Positions 54,567-63,962 of a stretch of DNA of 64,000 nucleotides are shown piece by piece. This stretch comes from Haemophilus sputorum CCUG 13788 (GTDB lineage: Bacteria; Pseudomonadota; Gammaproteobacteria; Enterobacterales; Pasteurellaceae). The stretch spans positions 185,327-249,326 of the forward strand of contig NZ_AFNK01000007.1 in assembly GCF_000238795.1 (NCBI RefSeq), in the 5' to 3' direction. Below the pieces are notes generated by a model that was not told the DNA's origin, searched no databases, and worked only from the letters and a program-made list of their open reading frames with translations. Position numbers and translations under genes: made by a program. Positions within the stretch are counted from its first letter, which is position 1. Each line of letters starts with the position of its first letter.

Positions 54567-55604
54567 TTAGAGAATTTCAACTTGCTCTGTACCATTGCCT
54601 AATGCTTCGATTTTACCAATTACCCATGCGCTTTCGCCAGCTTGGGTTAATAATGATACAGCTTTTTTAGCTTCGGCTGCAGGAACAGCAATCACCATTC
54701 CTACACCACAGTTAAAGGTACGATACATTTCATAACGGCTAATGTTGCCTTTTTCTTGCAACCAGCTAAAAATGGCTGGCCACGCCCAAGATTTCTCATC
54801 AATGACTGCTTTAGTATTTTCTGGAAGTACACGAGGAATATTTTCCCAGAAACCACCACCTGTTAAATGCGCAATGGCATGAACGTCAGTATTTTCTACT
54901 AACTCCAACACAGATTTCACATAAATTTTAGTTGGCGCCAATAAATGTTCACTTAAAGGCTTACCTTCAAGTTGATCTACTGCTGGGTTTGCGCCACTCA
55001 CTTCTAAGACTTTACGAATCAAAGAATAGCCATTTGAATGCGGGCCACTTGAAGCCAACGCAACTAATACATCCCCTACTTTTACGGCGGAACCATCAAT
55101 AATTTCGGATTTTTCTACCACACCCACGCAGAATCCAGCGAGGTCATAATCGCCTACATGATACATTCCCGGCATTTCAGCAGTTTCACCACCGACTAAT
55201 GCGCAACCTGAAATGGCACAACCATCTGCAATACCTTTTACCACATCTGCGGCTACATCCACATCTAATTTTCCGGTTGCATAATAATCTAAGAAAAATA
55301 ATGGCTCTGCACCCTGTACGACCAAATCATTCACACACATCGCCACCAAATCTTGACCGATGGTATCGTGTTTATTTAAATCAATCGCTAAGCGTAATTT
55401 AGTACCCACACCATCTGTGCCAGACACTAAAATCGGCTCTTTATATTTTGTAGGTAAAGCACATAACGCACCAAAACCACCTAAACCGCCCATAACTTCT
55501 GGACGACGCGTACGTTTTACATCCGCTTTAATACGTTCAACTAATTCATTACCAGCGTGAATATCAACGCCTGCGTCTTTATAGCTAAGTTGTGTGTTGC
55601 TCAC
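54567..55604 (-). CDS. purM: Phosphoribosylformylglycinamidine cyclo-ligase
   Basis: Fifth step of purine synthesis (FGAM to AIR, ATP-dependent). It starts at GTG 55604 ([12 protein letters not shown]), with GAGG 6 bases upstream; an ATG 4 codons earlier is less likely. The ATP-binding [10 protein letters not shown] (about 62-71), G-E-T-A-E-M-P-G (about 145-152) and [10 protein letters not shown] are present. The length is 345 residues. A PurR box and a TATAAT lie upstream. No purN follows in this window. Confidence 0.97.
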   Translation of the reverse strand: MSNTQLSYKDAGVDIHAGNELVERIKADVKRTRRPEVMGGLGGFGALCALPTKYKEPILVSGTDGVGTKLRLAIDLNKHDTIGQDLVAMCVNDLVVQGAEPLFFLDYYATGKLDVDVAADVVKGIADGCAISGCALVGGETAEMPGMYHVGDYDLAGFCVGVVEKSEIIDGSAVKVGDVLVALASSGPHSNGYSLIRKVLEVSGANPAVDQLEGKPLSEHLLAPTKIYVKSVLELVENTDVHAIAHLTGGGFWENIPRVLPENTKAVIDEKSWAWPAIFSWLQEKGNISRYEMYRTFNCGVGMVIAVPAAEAKKAVSLLTQAGESAWVIGKIEALGNGTEQVEIL

Positions 55605-55645
55605 GATTAACCTCAAATTTATGATTGCTAAAAATAACTTTCCTA

Positions 55646-55651
55646 ATTATA
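55646..55651 (-). promoter_or_regulatory. purM promoter -10
   Basis: TATAAT on the minus strand, 42 bp before the GTG; the PurR operator covers the -35 region. Confidence 0.7.
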
Positions 55652-55656
55652 GCATT

Positions 55657-55672
55657 AAGCAAACGTTTGCGT
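55657..55672. promoter_or_regulatory. PurR operator upstream of purM
   Basis: AAGCAAACGTTTGCGT differs from the consensus ACGCAAACGTTTGCGT only in its second base. It begins 5 bp upstream of the -10. Confidence 0.93.
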
Positions 55673-55789
55673 GAATAGCAAAATGGAAAATCACTTTCAT
55701 TTACGAAAATCTTTTACTTTTAGAAAACTTTCTTGTTAATCTGCGTGTCTGTCTTCTCACTGACTGAAATTTAAAATTTGATATTTAAC

Positions 55790-56896
55790 ATGAAAAAAAT
55801 TTTTCTCTTTCTCATTATGAGCATTTCAATGTTACTTACCCCTATTTCACTAGCACAAAACTCAACCAAGCAAAGCGGACTAATGTTAGATATTTCCCGC
55901 CGTTTTTATTCCGTAGAAACCATTAAACAATTTATTGATGATATCGCCCAAGCTAACGGTACCTTTTTACATCTGCATTTTGCCGATCATGAAAATTATG
56001 CGTTAGAAAGCACCTTCTTAAACCAACGCGCAGAAAATGCGATTGTACAAAATGGTATCTATATCAATCCGAAAACGAATAAACCGTTTTTGACTTATGA
56101 ACAAATTGATCAAATCATTCGTTATGCCCAAGAAAAACAGATAGAACTCATTCCTGAAGTAGATAGTCCTGCACATATCAAAGGCATTTTAACCTTATTA
56201 CGTTTAGAAAAAGGCGAGGATTACGTTAACCAAATTGCGCTTAATCAAGATGAACTAAACTTAGATTCACCAGAAAGCCTTACGATGATGAAAACCTTAG
56301 TCGATGAGGTTTGTTATATTTTTGGATACAGCGCACAACATTTTCATATTGGTGGAGATGAGTTTAACTATGCTTCTAACTTTATTCGTTATGTGAATGC
56401 ACTCAATCAGCACATTAACCAAAAGGGCTTAATTACCCGTATGTGGAATGATGGATTATTGCAACAAAACATTGATGAATTAGACAAAAACATTGAAATT
56501 ACTTACTGGAGTTTTGATGGCGATGCGCAAGAAAAAAACGATATTGTGGAACGCCGAGCAACTCGCATTAGCCTCCCCACACTATTGGATAAAGGTTTTA
56601 AAGCACTAAATTACAACTCTTATTACCTTTATTTTATTCCGAAAGATAATGGCAACATTGCAACCGATGCTAAATTTGCTCTCAACGATCTCAAGCAAAA
56701 TTGGCAGCTGCTACGTTGGGACGGAAACTATGAAACCCAGCCAATTCAACAAGCAGAAAACTTAATTGGCGCAGCATTTTCTATTTGGGGCGAACACGCA
56801 GGCAAACTCAGTGATGATGTCATTCATCAAGCAACAAGCCCACTAATTCAGGCAACGATTATTCAAACAAACGCCAAGACAACCGGCCCAAATTAG
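55790..56896 (+). CDS. dspB: Dispersin B-like beta-N-acetylhexosaminidase (GH20)
   Basis: Secreted glycoside hydrolase that cuts poly-beta-1,6-N-acetylglucosamine, the matrix polysaccharide of biofilms, allowing cell release. The signal peptide is 1-22 (ending I-S-L-A). A single GH20 barrel follows, with the DspB catalytic pair Asp190-Glu191 in F-H-I-G-G-D-E-F. Other DspB residues are visible: L-M-L-D-I-S-R-R-F-Y, H-F-A-D-H-E-N-Y, E-V-D-S-P-A-H, R-M-W-N-D-G and Y-W-S-F-D-G-D. The 368 residues match DspB of Aggregatibacter and A. pleuropneumoniae. The start ATG 55790 has no clear ribosome site. It is monocistronic. Confidence 0.93.
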   Translation: MKKIFLFLIMSISMLLTPISLAQNSTKQSGLMLDISRRFYSVETIKQFIDDIAQANGTFLHLHFADHENYALESTFLNQRAENAIVQNGIYINPKTNKPFLTYEQIDQIIRYAQEKQIELIPEVDSPAHIKGILTLLRLEKGEDYVNQIALNQDELNLDSPESLTMMKTLVDEVCYIFGYSAQHFHIGGDEFNYASNFIRYVNALNQHINQKGLITRMWNDGLLQQNIDELDKNIEITYWSFDGDAQEKNDIVERRATRISLPTLLDKGFKALNYNSYYLYFIPKDNGNIATDAKFALNDLKQNWQLLRWDGNYETQPIQQAENLIGAAFSIWGEHAGKLSDDVIHQATSPLIQATIIQTNAKTTGPN

Positions 56897-56914
56897 GCTA
56901 TAATATCACCTCGC

Positions 56915-56968
56915 AAGCGGTCAGATTTTTAGAGAAATTTGCAAATTTTTCGAAAAATTTGACCGCTT
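56915..56968. terminator. Uptake-signal dyad after dspB
   Basis: AAGCGGTCAGATTTTT and AAAAATTTGACCGCTT (15 of 16 pairs) around an AT-rich loop, between dspB and the queC leader. Confidence 0.82.
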
Positions 56969-56984
56969 ATTTTCTCTTCATTTT

Positions 56985-57044
56985 CCGTGGTTCGAGACCT
57001 TCCCACGGCTAGTCAATATTTGACTAGAAAACAAAACTAAGGAT
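56985..57044 (+). promoter_or_regulatory. preQ1-I riboswitch in the queC leader
   Basis: P1 is CCGTGG (56985-56990)/CCACGG (57003-57008) around the loop TTCGAGACCTTC. The A-rich tail AAAACAAAACTAAGGA (57028-57043) ends in the queC ribosome site. Loop CCTT can pair with tail AAGG as the pseudoknot P2, hiding the ribosome site when preQ1 is bound. A 19-nt hairpin, CTAGTCAA-TAT-TTGACTAG (57009-57027), sits between P1 and the tail, an extra element compared with the minimal class I. Confidence 0.82.
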
Positions 57045-57048
57045 GTTT

Positions 57049-57714
57049 ATGCAACAAAATAAAAAAGCCGTCGTGATTTTTTCAGGCGGCCAAGACTCTA
57101 CAACTTGTCTATTTCAGGCTATCGAAGAATTCGGCAAAGAAAATGTCGAAGTAGTGACCTTTCAATACGGACAACGCCACGCCATTGAGCTAGAAAAAGC
57201 AGCTTGGATTGCGCAAGATCTCGGCGTTAAACAAACACTTATCGACACTTCTGTTATCAAAGCAATTACGACTAACGCACTGATGCAAGATGGTGCAGAA
57301 ATTAAACAACAAGGCGATACACCAAATACGTTTGTTGATGGTCGCAATGCTCTGTTTTTACTTTACGCAGCTATTTATGCGAAAGGTCAAGGCATTCAAA
57401 CGATTTTTACTGGCGTATGTGAAACCGATTTCAGCGGCTACCCGGACTGTCGTGATATATTTGTAAAATCAATGAATGTTACCCTTAATTTAGCAATGGA
57501 TTATAACTTCAATATCCGCACGCCCTTGATGTATTTAACCAAAAAAGAAACCTGGGCATTAGCAGATAAATTAGGCGCATTTGACTACATTCGTACCCAT
57601 ACTCATACTTGTTATTTAGGCGTTGAAGGCGGTTGTCACACTTGCCCAAGCTGCTTATTGCGCGAAAAAGGCCTCAATGAATACTTAGCGGAAAAAGGAA
57701 TGGCAAATGTTTAA
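57049..57714 (+). CDS. queC: 7-cyano-7-deazaguanine synthase QueC
   Basis: Makes preQ0 from carboxydeazaguanine, ammonia and ATP in queuosine synthesis. The PP-loop F-S-G-G-Q-D-S-T-T (about 11-19) is followed by a C-terminal zinc site with C-H-T-C-P-S-C (about 198-204) and an upstream Cys in H-T-C-Y-L-G. ATG 57049 is chosen because AAGG lies 6 bases before it; the ATG at 57043 abuts that site. The length is 221 residues. It is first in queC-queD-queE and under the preQ1 riboswitch. Confidence 0.97.
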   Translation: MQQNKKAVVIFSGGQDSTTCLFQAIEEFGKENVEVVTFQYGQRHAIELEKAAWIAQDLGVKQTLIDTSVIKAITTNALMQDGAEIKQQGDTPNTFVDGRNALFLLYAAIYAKGQGIQTIFTGVCETDFSGYPDCRDIFVKSMNVTLNLAMDYNFNIRTPLMYLTKKETWALADKLGAFDYIRTHTHTCYLGVEGGCHTCPSCLLREKGLNEYLAEKGMANV

Positions 57715-58141
57715 AATTGCAAAAGAATTCAGTTTCGATATGGCGCACATGCTTGATGGGCATGATGGCAAATGTAAAAACCTACACGGACATACTTATA
57801 AACTACAAGTTGAAGTCAGCGGAAAATTAGTGGCTGAGGGCGCTAAACGTGGCATGGTTATGGATTACTCTGATTTAAAAACCATTGTTAAACGTGAAAT
57901 TTTAGACCCAATGGATCATGCCTACATTTACGATCTAAATAGCGAAAAAGAGAGCAAAATCGCCCGCTTGTTAATCGAATTAGACTCAAAAGTCTATGGT
58001 ATTCCAAGCCGTTCAACCGCTGAAGAAATGACCAAGTATATGTTTGAAAAATTAACGCAAGTTGGCTTGCCTGTAAGCCTTATTCGTTTGTGGGAAACAC
58101 CAACCTCTTATTGCGAATATACTGCTGATGAGTCGTTGTAA
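57707..58141 (+). CDS. queD: 6-carboxy-5,6,7,8-tetrahydropterin synthase QueD
   Basis: Converts dihydroneopterin triphosphate to carboxytetrahydropterin, the first dedicated step to queuosine. The zinc ligands are in F-D-M-A-H and L-H-G-H-T-Y-K-L (about 27-34). The catalytic Cys is in G-K-C-K-N (about 21-25), and D-H-A-Y-I-Y (about 70-75) is conserved. The length is 144 residues. It overlaps queC by 8 and queE by 1 base, giving strong coupling. Confidence 0.95.
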   Translation: MFKIAKEFSFDMAHMLDGHDGKCKNLHGHTYKLQVEVSGKLVAEGAKRGMVMDYSDLKTIVKREILDPMDHAYIYDLNSEKESKIARLLIELDSKVYGIPSRSTAEEMTKYMFEKLTQVGLPVSLIRLWETPTSYCEYTADESL

Positions 58142-58770
58142 TGAGTTTACCTATTTTTACGACAACGCGCTTTCCCATTGTAGAAATTTTTGAAAGCTTA
58201 CAAGGCGAAGGATTTAATACAGGCATGCCCGCCATTTTCGTCCGGCTAGGCAAATGTAATTTAGCCTGCCCTTGGTGTGATACCAACTATGAAGAATACG
58301 AAAAATGGACTGTCGATACCATTCTTCATCAAGTACAAAGTTATCAGGCTAAGCAGGTCATTATTACTGGTGGCGAACCAACGATGTATGCTAATTTAAA
58401 CATTTTATTAGATGCACTCAAAGCACAAGGTTACTGGCTGGCCATTGAAACAAACGGGTTGAAATCCGTTCCCTCACAAATTGATTACATTGCCACTAGT
58501 CCAAAACGAATGTACCAAGAAAAGTATTTGCGTGAATGTATTCCTTTCGCAAATGAAGTTCGCATTGTGGTGGATGGTGATATTTTCGATTTCTGCGAGC
58601 AAATTGAGTCACAAATTCAAGCTGAGCATTACTATCTTTCTCCTTGTGAGCAAGATGGCAAAATGAATCTATTAGAAACAATCACTCAATTAGGTCAATT
58701 AAATCTTCGTGCTAATAAACCTAAATGGCAATTAAGCCTTCAAACTCATAAGATTATTGGCATTGAGTAA
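58141..58770 (+). CDS. queE: 7-carboxy-7-deazaguanine synthase QueE
   Basis: Radical-SAM enzyme that rearranges carboxytetrahydropterin to carboxydeazaguanine. The iron-sulfur motif C-N-L-A-C-P-W-C (about 39-46) is the CxxxCxxC type. The SAM-binding G-G-E-P (about 80-83) and I-E-T-N-G (about 102-106) are present. The length is 209 residues. It is the last gene of queCDE and ends 20 bp before a terminator. Confidence 0.95.
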   Translation: MSLPIFTTTRFPIVEIFESLQGEGFNTGMPAIFVRLGKCNLACPWCDTNYEEYEKWTVDTILHQVQSYQAKQVIITGGEPTMYANLNILLDALKAQGYWLAIETNGLKSVPSQIDYIATSPKRMYQEKYLRECIPFANEVRIVVDGDIFDFCEQIESQIQAEHYYLSPCEQDGKMNLLETITQLGQLNLRANKPKWQLSLQTHKIIGIE

Positions 58771-58790
58771 TATTTTATTAACATTTTTCT

Positions 58791-58826
58791 GAGAAGAATC
58801 GGTCGATTCTTCTCAAATTTTCCTTT
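58791..58826 (+). terminator. Terminator after queE
   Basis: GAGAAGAATCG and CGATTCTTCTC form an 11-bp perfect stem with a two-base loop; AAATTTTCCTTTC follows. Confidence 0.75.
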
Positions 58827-58903
58827 CTATTTTCTTCAAAAACTAAAAAATATCGCTATTTATTCAGTATTTTCGTGAATTTTACATTATTTTCACACAA
58901 TTC

Positions 58904-58919
58904 TGTGAAGTGATTCACA
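58904..58919 (+). promoter_or_regulatory. CRP site upstream of putA
   Basis: TGTGAAGTGATTCACA is an exact TGTGA-N6-TCACA, 86 bp before the putA start. It suggests cAMP-CRP activation of proline use. Confidence 0.88.
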
Positions 58920-59005
58920 AATTCGAGAAAAAAGCATTTACTTTTCCCTCTGTTGATTTTATGTTCATTAACAATCTTGTAACAAAGCAACAAGGGGTGA
59001 TTACT

Positions 59006-62000
59006 ATGTCCTTCCAACTTTCTAAAACCTACCGTCCTGAACGCCAACTCATTACCGAAAACTATCGCTTAGATGAGAAAACGGCAGTAGATAACTTGCT
59101 TAAAACCTTAGATTTTACCCAAGAACAAGAAAAACGCATTACTGACAATGCGATCAAACTTATTAACAAACTTCGCCATCTTAAACAAAAACAATATGGC
59201 GCAGATGCCTTAATGCAAGAATTCTCATTAAGCAGTGAAGAAGGTGTCGCACTAATGTGCTTAGCTGAAGCGCTGTTACGTATTCCTGATGCAGAAACCC
59301 GCGATGATTTGATTTATGAAAAATTACGTGATGGTAACTGGAAATCTCACATTGGTAACGCTAACTCATTTTTTATCAACGCAGCTAGTTATGGCTTAGT
59401 TTTCGGTAAAAAAATTAGTGAAAATTTAGACGAAAAAAGCCTCGCAAATGCGTTAAGCCGTAGCTTTGCTCGCTTCTCTGCCCCGATTATGCGTACGCTC
59501 ATTGTAAAATCTATGCAAATCTTAGGGAAACAATTCGTAACTGGCGTTACCATGCAAGAAGCGCTAACGAACATTAAGCCTCGTTATGAAAAAGGCTTTA
59601 CCTTCTCTTTTGATATGCTTGGTGAAGCAGCCATGACCCAAGCAGATGCAGATCGTTATTTTAATGATTATCTCCATGCCATTGAAAGTGTGGGGAAAGA
59701 TGCTGCAGGTCGCACTATCTATAATGGTAACAGTGTTTCCGTTAAACTTTCTGCTATCCATCCAAAATATTGGCGTGCGAAATATGATCGTGTTATCGAC
59801 GAGCTTTATCCGCGCGTAAAAGAACTTTTCTTACTCGCCAAAAAATATAACATCAGCGTAAACATTGATGCAGAAGAAGCTAGTCGCTTAGAGCTATCTC
59901 TGGATTTAGTAGAAAAATTACTAGATGAGCCAGAACTCAAAGGTTACAAAGGTATTGGCTATGTTGTTCAAGCCTACTCTAAACGTTGCCCATTTGTGTT
60001 GGATTACTTAATCAATCTTGCTCGCGAAAAAGACGGTTATTTAATGATTCGTCTTGTAAAAGGAGCTTATTGGGATAGCGAAGTAAAATGGGCGCAAGCG
60101 GATGGCTTAGATGGCTTCCCACTTTATACTCGTAAAAATCACACCGATATCTCCTATATTGCCTCTGCGAAAAAATTACTTGCTGCTCAAGATGTGATCT
60201 ACCCACAATTTGCGACTCATAACGTACAAACTATGTGTACGATCCACGAATTAGGTCAAGGCAAACAATTTGAATTCCAATGCTTACATGGCATGGGTGA
60301 AAGCTTATACGACAACATTGTTGGCAAAGAGAATTTTAATCGCCAAGTCCGTGTTTACGCCCCCGTAGGCACGCACGAGACCTTATTAGCTTACTTAGTT
60401 CGCCGTTTATTAGAAAACGGGGCAAACTCATCATTTGTTCATCAATTGGTCGATGAAAATATTCCGGTAGAACAATTAGTGATTCCGCCTTGGAAACTCT
60501 ATGAGAAATCTAATGGTGAACCGAATAAATTAGTACGCAATCCACTTGAGCTATTTAGTGATCGTAGAAACTCTGCAGGTTTTGATTTAAGCAACGAATT
60601 TGAGTTAGCTAAATTAGAACAAGCATTAAACGAAGCACCTATCGAAAATGTGCAATCACTCACGGTGCTGGCTAATGCAGAAAACTTAGCTGCGCATACC
60701 GTGGTCAATCCAGCTAATCTGAAAGAGAACTTAGCAGAAGTTGCTTTCTTAAACCCAACTGAAGCACAAGCTGTGTTTAACGCGGCAAATAATGAGACAT
60801 GGGCAGCACAAAGCGCAACTGAACGAGCAAATGTATTGCGAAAAGCCGCCGATTTATATGAAGAAAACTTCGGCTTATTGATGAAACTTGCCATTGTTGA
60901 AGCTGGTAAAACATTACCAAATGCCATTGCAGAACTACGAGAAGCGGTCGATTTTCTCAGATATTATGCAAATCAGCTTGAATATCTCGCAAAAGATCAA
61001 CACTTGGGTGCACCACGCGGAAAAGTTCTCTGTATTTCGCCTTGGAACTTCCCTTTAGCTATCTTTACTGGACAAGTTGCTGCAAGCCTTGCAGCAGGAA
61101 ATGCGGTAATTGCCAAACCTGCAGAACAAACTTCTCTTATTGCATATGCAGCAGTAAAACTTTTACACCAAGCAGGCGTACCAAAAGAGGCATTACAATT
61201 GGTGCTTGGGGCAGGCGATTTAGGGGCGGCATTAGTACAACAAGCTTTTGATGGCGTTGTGTTCACTGGCTCAACTGAAGTTGCAAAATTGATTGAAAAA
61301 CGAATTGCACAAGCGGATAACGATCCTGTTTTAATTGCTGAAACTGGTGGACAAAACGTATTAGTATCTGACTCCTCTGCATTACCAGAACAAGTTGTTG
61401 CAGACGTTTTAAGCTCTGCATTTGACTCTGCTGGTCAGCGCTGTTCTGCGCTACGTATCTTGTTATTACAAGAAGATGTTGCAGATCATTACTATAAAAT
61501 GATTACAGAAGCGATTAACGAATTTAGCCTTGGCGACCCGCGTTTACTCTCAACGGATATTGGCCCTGTAATTGATCAAGAAGCGAAACAAAATCTAGAA
61601 AATCATAAAGCGAATATGCGGAAAGTCGCTCGTGCTTATGTCGAATTAGAGGCACCAACCAATGGTCATTTTGTCGCACCAGCAGTCTATCTTTTAGATA
61701 ATCTTAACCAATTACAACGTGAAGTGTTTGGCCCTATCTTACACATCGTGCGTTATAAAAAAGAGAACTTGGTTAACGTACTCAATGAAGTTAATGCGAA
61801 AGGTTATGCCCTCACTGGCGGTTGTCATAGCCGTATCCGTAAACAAATGGATTTAGTTGAAAAACACCTCCACTGCGGCAACTTCTACATTAACCGTAAT
61901 ATTGTTGGTGCTGTTGTGGGCGTACAACCATTTGGTGGTCATGGTTTATCTGGTACAGGCCCGAAAGCCGGTGGTGAATTCTATTTGCAACGTTTAACAA

Positions 62001-62458
62001 AAACAGACCGCTACTACAGCCAATTCGGTGACGAAAACACTCTGGGTAATGCACAACCTGTTTTAGACAGTATTACTGGTGAACGCAACTCTTTAGCTTA
62101 CTTGCCTTCTGAAGTAGCAATTCTAAATGGCGATTTAGCTACATCAGAAAAAGCTGCAAATAAACTATTGGCAAAAGGCTTTACGATTTTAGTTGAGCCA
62201 AGTCATCCATTAGCTAAATCTGGTAAAGCGGGCATACGTGTTGATACTAAATTAGGTCACTGCCAAAAAGGTATCTACTTAGCAGAATTAAGTAAAGAAC
62301 GACGCCAATGGTTAGCTGAAAACAGCTCAGCTATTTTTAAATGCTATGATTGGCAAACTACCCAAGATATTTTACCGTTATACGATGAGTTCTCTCGCAG
62401 TTACAACACCACAGCTGCTGGCGGAAACACCTCGTTAATGTCTTCTGAAGAACATTAA
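59006..62458 (+). CDS. putA: Bifunctional proline dehydrogenase / glutamate-semialdehyde dehydrogenase PutA
   Basis: Oxidises proline to glutamate in two steps: an FAD-dependent dehydrogenase barrel (about 190-470, with R-L-V-K-G-A-Y-W-D-S-E and E-F-Q-C-L-H-G-M-G-E) and an aldehyde dehydrogenase domain (about 560-1010, with N-F-P-L-A-I-F, E-T-G-G-Q-N and the catalytic Cys in D-S-A-G-Q-R-C-S-A). At 1150 residues from ATG 59006 it lacks the N-terminal ribbon-helix-helix domain of the E. coli repressor-type PutA, so it cannot autorepress. A GTGATTACT leader with AAGGGG supports this start; an upstream ATG would add 32 unrelated residues. putP follows at 13 bp. Confidence 0.96.
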   Translation: MSFQLSKTYRPERQLITENYRLDEKTAVDNLLKTLDFTQEQEKRITDNAIKLINKLRHLKQKQYGADALMQEFSLSSEEGVALMCLAEALLRIPDAETRDDLIYEKLRDGNWKSHIGNANSFFINAASYGLVFGKKISENLDEKSLANALSRSFARFSAPIMRTLIVKSMQILGKQFVTGVTMQEALTNIKPRYEKGFTFSFDMLGEAAMTQADADRYFNDYLHAIESVGKDAAGRTIYNGNSVSVKLSAIHPKYWRAKYDRVIDELYPRVKELFLLAKKYNISVNIDAEEASRLELSLDLVEKLLDEPELKGYKGIGYVVQAYSKRCPFVLDYLINLAREKDGYLMIRLVKGAYWDSEVKWAQADGLDGFPLYTRKNHTDISYIASAKKLLAAQDVIYPQFATHNVQTMCTIHELGQGKQFEFQCLHGMGESLYDNIVGKENFNRQVRVYAPVGTHETLLAYLVRRLLENGANSSFVHQLVDENIPVEQLVIPPWKLYEKSNGEPNKLVRNPLELFSDRRNSAGFDLSNEFELAKLEQALNEAPIENVQSLTVLANAENLAAHTVVNPANLKENLAEVAFLNPTEAQAVFNAANNETWAAQSATERANVLRKAADLYEENFGLLMKLAIVEAGKTLPNAIAELREAVDFLRYYANQLEYLAKDQHLGAPRGKVLCISPWNFPLAIFTGQVAASLAAGNAVIAKPAEQTSLIAYAAVKLLHQAGVPKEALQLVLGAGDLGAALVQQAFDGVVFTGSTEVAKLIEKRIAQADNDPVLIAETGGQNVLVSDSSALPEQVVADVLSSAFDSAGQRCSALRILLLQEDVADHYYKMITEAINEFSLGDPRLLSTDIGPVIDQEAKQNLENHKANMRKVARAYVELEAPTNGHFVAPAVYLLDNLNQLQREVFGPILHIVRYKKENLVNVLNEVNAKGYALTGGCHSRIRKQMDLVEKHLHCGNFYINRNIVGAVVGVQPFGGHGLSGTGPKAGGEFYLQRLTKTDRYYSQFGDENTLGNAQPVLDSITGERNSLAYLPSEVAILNGDLATSEKAANKLLAKGFTILVEPSHPLAKSGKAGIRVDTKLGHCQKGIYLAELSKERRQWLAENSSAIFKCYDWQTTQDILPLYDEFSRSYNTTAAGGNTSLMSSEEH

Positions 62459-62471
62459 AAAGGAGTGATTT

Positions 62472-63962
62472 ATGCAAATCTACATTACCTTTGGGCTCTA
62501 TTTGCTCGTTATTTTAGGCATTGGATTATATGCCTACCGTTCCACGCAGAATTTTGACGACTATATTCTAGGTGGTCGCAAAATGGGGAGTTTTGTTACT
62601 GCCATGTCTGCTGGTGCATCAGATATGTCCGGCTGGTTATTAATGGGATTACCTGGAGCAATTTTTCTCTCTGGTTTATCCGAAGCTTGGATTGTTGTTG
62701 GGTTAACTATTGGGGCTTATTTGAACTATCGTGTTGTTGCTGGCCGCTTGCGTATTTTTACTGAAAAATATAGCAACGCCTTAACGTTACCGGAGTTCTT
62801 TGCACAACGTTTTCCTCGTCAGAAAAAAGCACTGAAAATTATCTCTTCAGGTATTATCTTGTTCTTCTTTACCATCTATTGTGCCTCTGGAGTAGTGGCT
62901 GGTGCAAAATTATTCCAAAGCCTATTAGGCATGGATTACACTACCGCGCTTTGGTTTGGTGCGATTGCGACCATTAGCTACACCTTTATTGGTGGGTACT
63001 TAGCAGTTTCTTGGAGTGATACCATTCAAGCTTCATTGATGATTTTTGCTCTAATTCTTGCGCCTGTGATGGTTATTCTCACGATCAGTTGGGATGATCT
63101 CAAAATGGCACTTGAAGCAAAATCTGCTGTAACAGGTATTCCTTATAGTAACTGGTTGCACAACGTTTCTGGTATTGGTGTAGTGTCTGCCTTGGCATGG
63201 GGTTTAGGCTACTTCGGTCAACCACATATTTTGGCTCGCTTTATGGCTGCAGACTCTGTTGCTTCTTTAAATAAAGCACGCCAAATAGGTATTACTTGGA
63301 TGATCCTTTGCTTAGGTGGTGCAGTTGCAGTAGGTTATTTTGGACTAGCTTATTTCACTGAAAGAAATTTAGACCTTACGAATGCAGAAGCGGTATTCAT
63401 TGAATTATCCAAAGCCATGTTTAACCCTTGGATTGTCGGCATCGTATTATCTGCAATTCTTGCTGCAATTATGAGTACCTTATCTGCGCAATTATTGATG
63501 TGTTCTGCGGCTATTACCGAAGATTTCTACAAAGGTTTCTTCCGTAAAAATGCCTCTAGCACAGAGTTAGTTTGGGTTGGTCGCTTAATGGTATTACTTA
63601 TCTCTGTTATTGCGATTATTATTGCCCAAGATCCAAACTCAAAAGTGATGGGATTAGTTTCCTATGCTTGGGCAGGTTTCGGTGCGGCATTTGGACCAGT
63701 TGTGATTCTTTCCCTCTTTAACCGTAACATTAGCTCAAAAGCTGCATTATGGGGAATGCTATCTGGTGCTATCACCGTTGTTGCATGGAGCCCACTCATG
63801 CGCTATCTTGGCTGGGACGATTTATCTAAACTATATGAAATTATTCCTGGTTTCTTAGTTTGCTCATTTATTACTGTAACATCATCTGTCTTTGCACCTG
63901 TTCATCCAAAAGTGCAGCAACAATTTGATGAAGCCCTAGCAGAATTTGAAACAAGACGCTAA
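62472..63962 (+). CDS. putP: Sodium/proline symporter PutP
   Basis: Solute:sodium symporter that imports proline. About 13 membrane helices lie in 496 residues. Family motifs are D-D-Y-I-L-G-G-R-K (about 29-37), A-S-D-M-S-G-W-L (about 50-57, the sodium and substrate helix), G-G-Y-L-A-V-S-W-S-D (about 173-182), and L-S-A-I-L-A-A-I-M-S-T-L-S-A-Q-L (about 325-340). AGGAG is 7 bases before the start, and it is cotranscribed with putA. The last 38 bases of the window after the stop show no further feature. Confidence 0.97.
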   Translation: MQIYITFGLYLLVILGIGLYAYRSTQNFDDYILGGRKMGSFVTAMSAGASDMSGWLLMGLPGAIFLSGLSEAWIVVGLTIGAYLNYRVVAGRLRIFTEKYSNALTLPEFFAQRFPRQKKALKIISSGIILFFFTIYCASGVVAGAKLFQSLLGMDYTTALWFGAIATISYTFIGGYLAVSWSDTIQASLMIFALILAPVMVILTISWDDLKMALEAKSAVTGIPYSNWLHNVSGIGVVSALAWGLGYFGQPHILARFMAADSVASLNKARQIGITWMILCLGGAVAVGYFGLAYFTERNLDLTNAEAVFIELSKAMFNPWIVGIVLSAILAAIMSTLSAQLLMCSAAITEDFYKGFFRKNASSTELVWVGRLMVLLISVIAIIIAQDPNSKVMGLVSYAWAGFGAAFGPVVILSLFNRNISSKAALWGMLSGAITVVAWSPLMRYLGWDDLSKLYEIIPGFLVCSFITVTSSVFAPVHPKVQQQFDEALAEFETRR

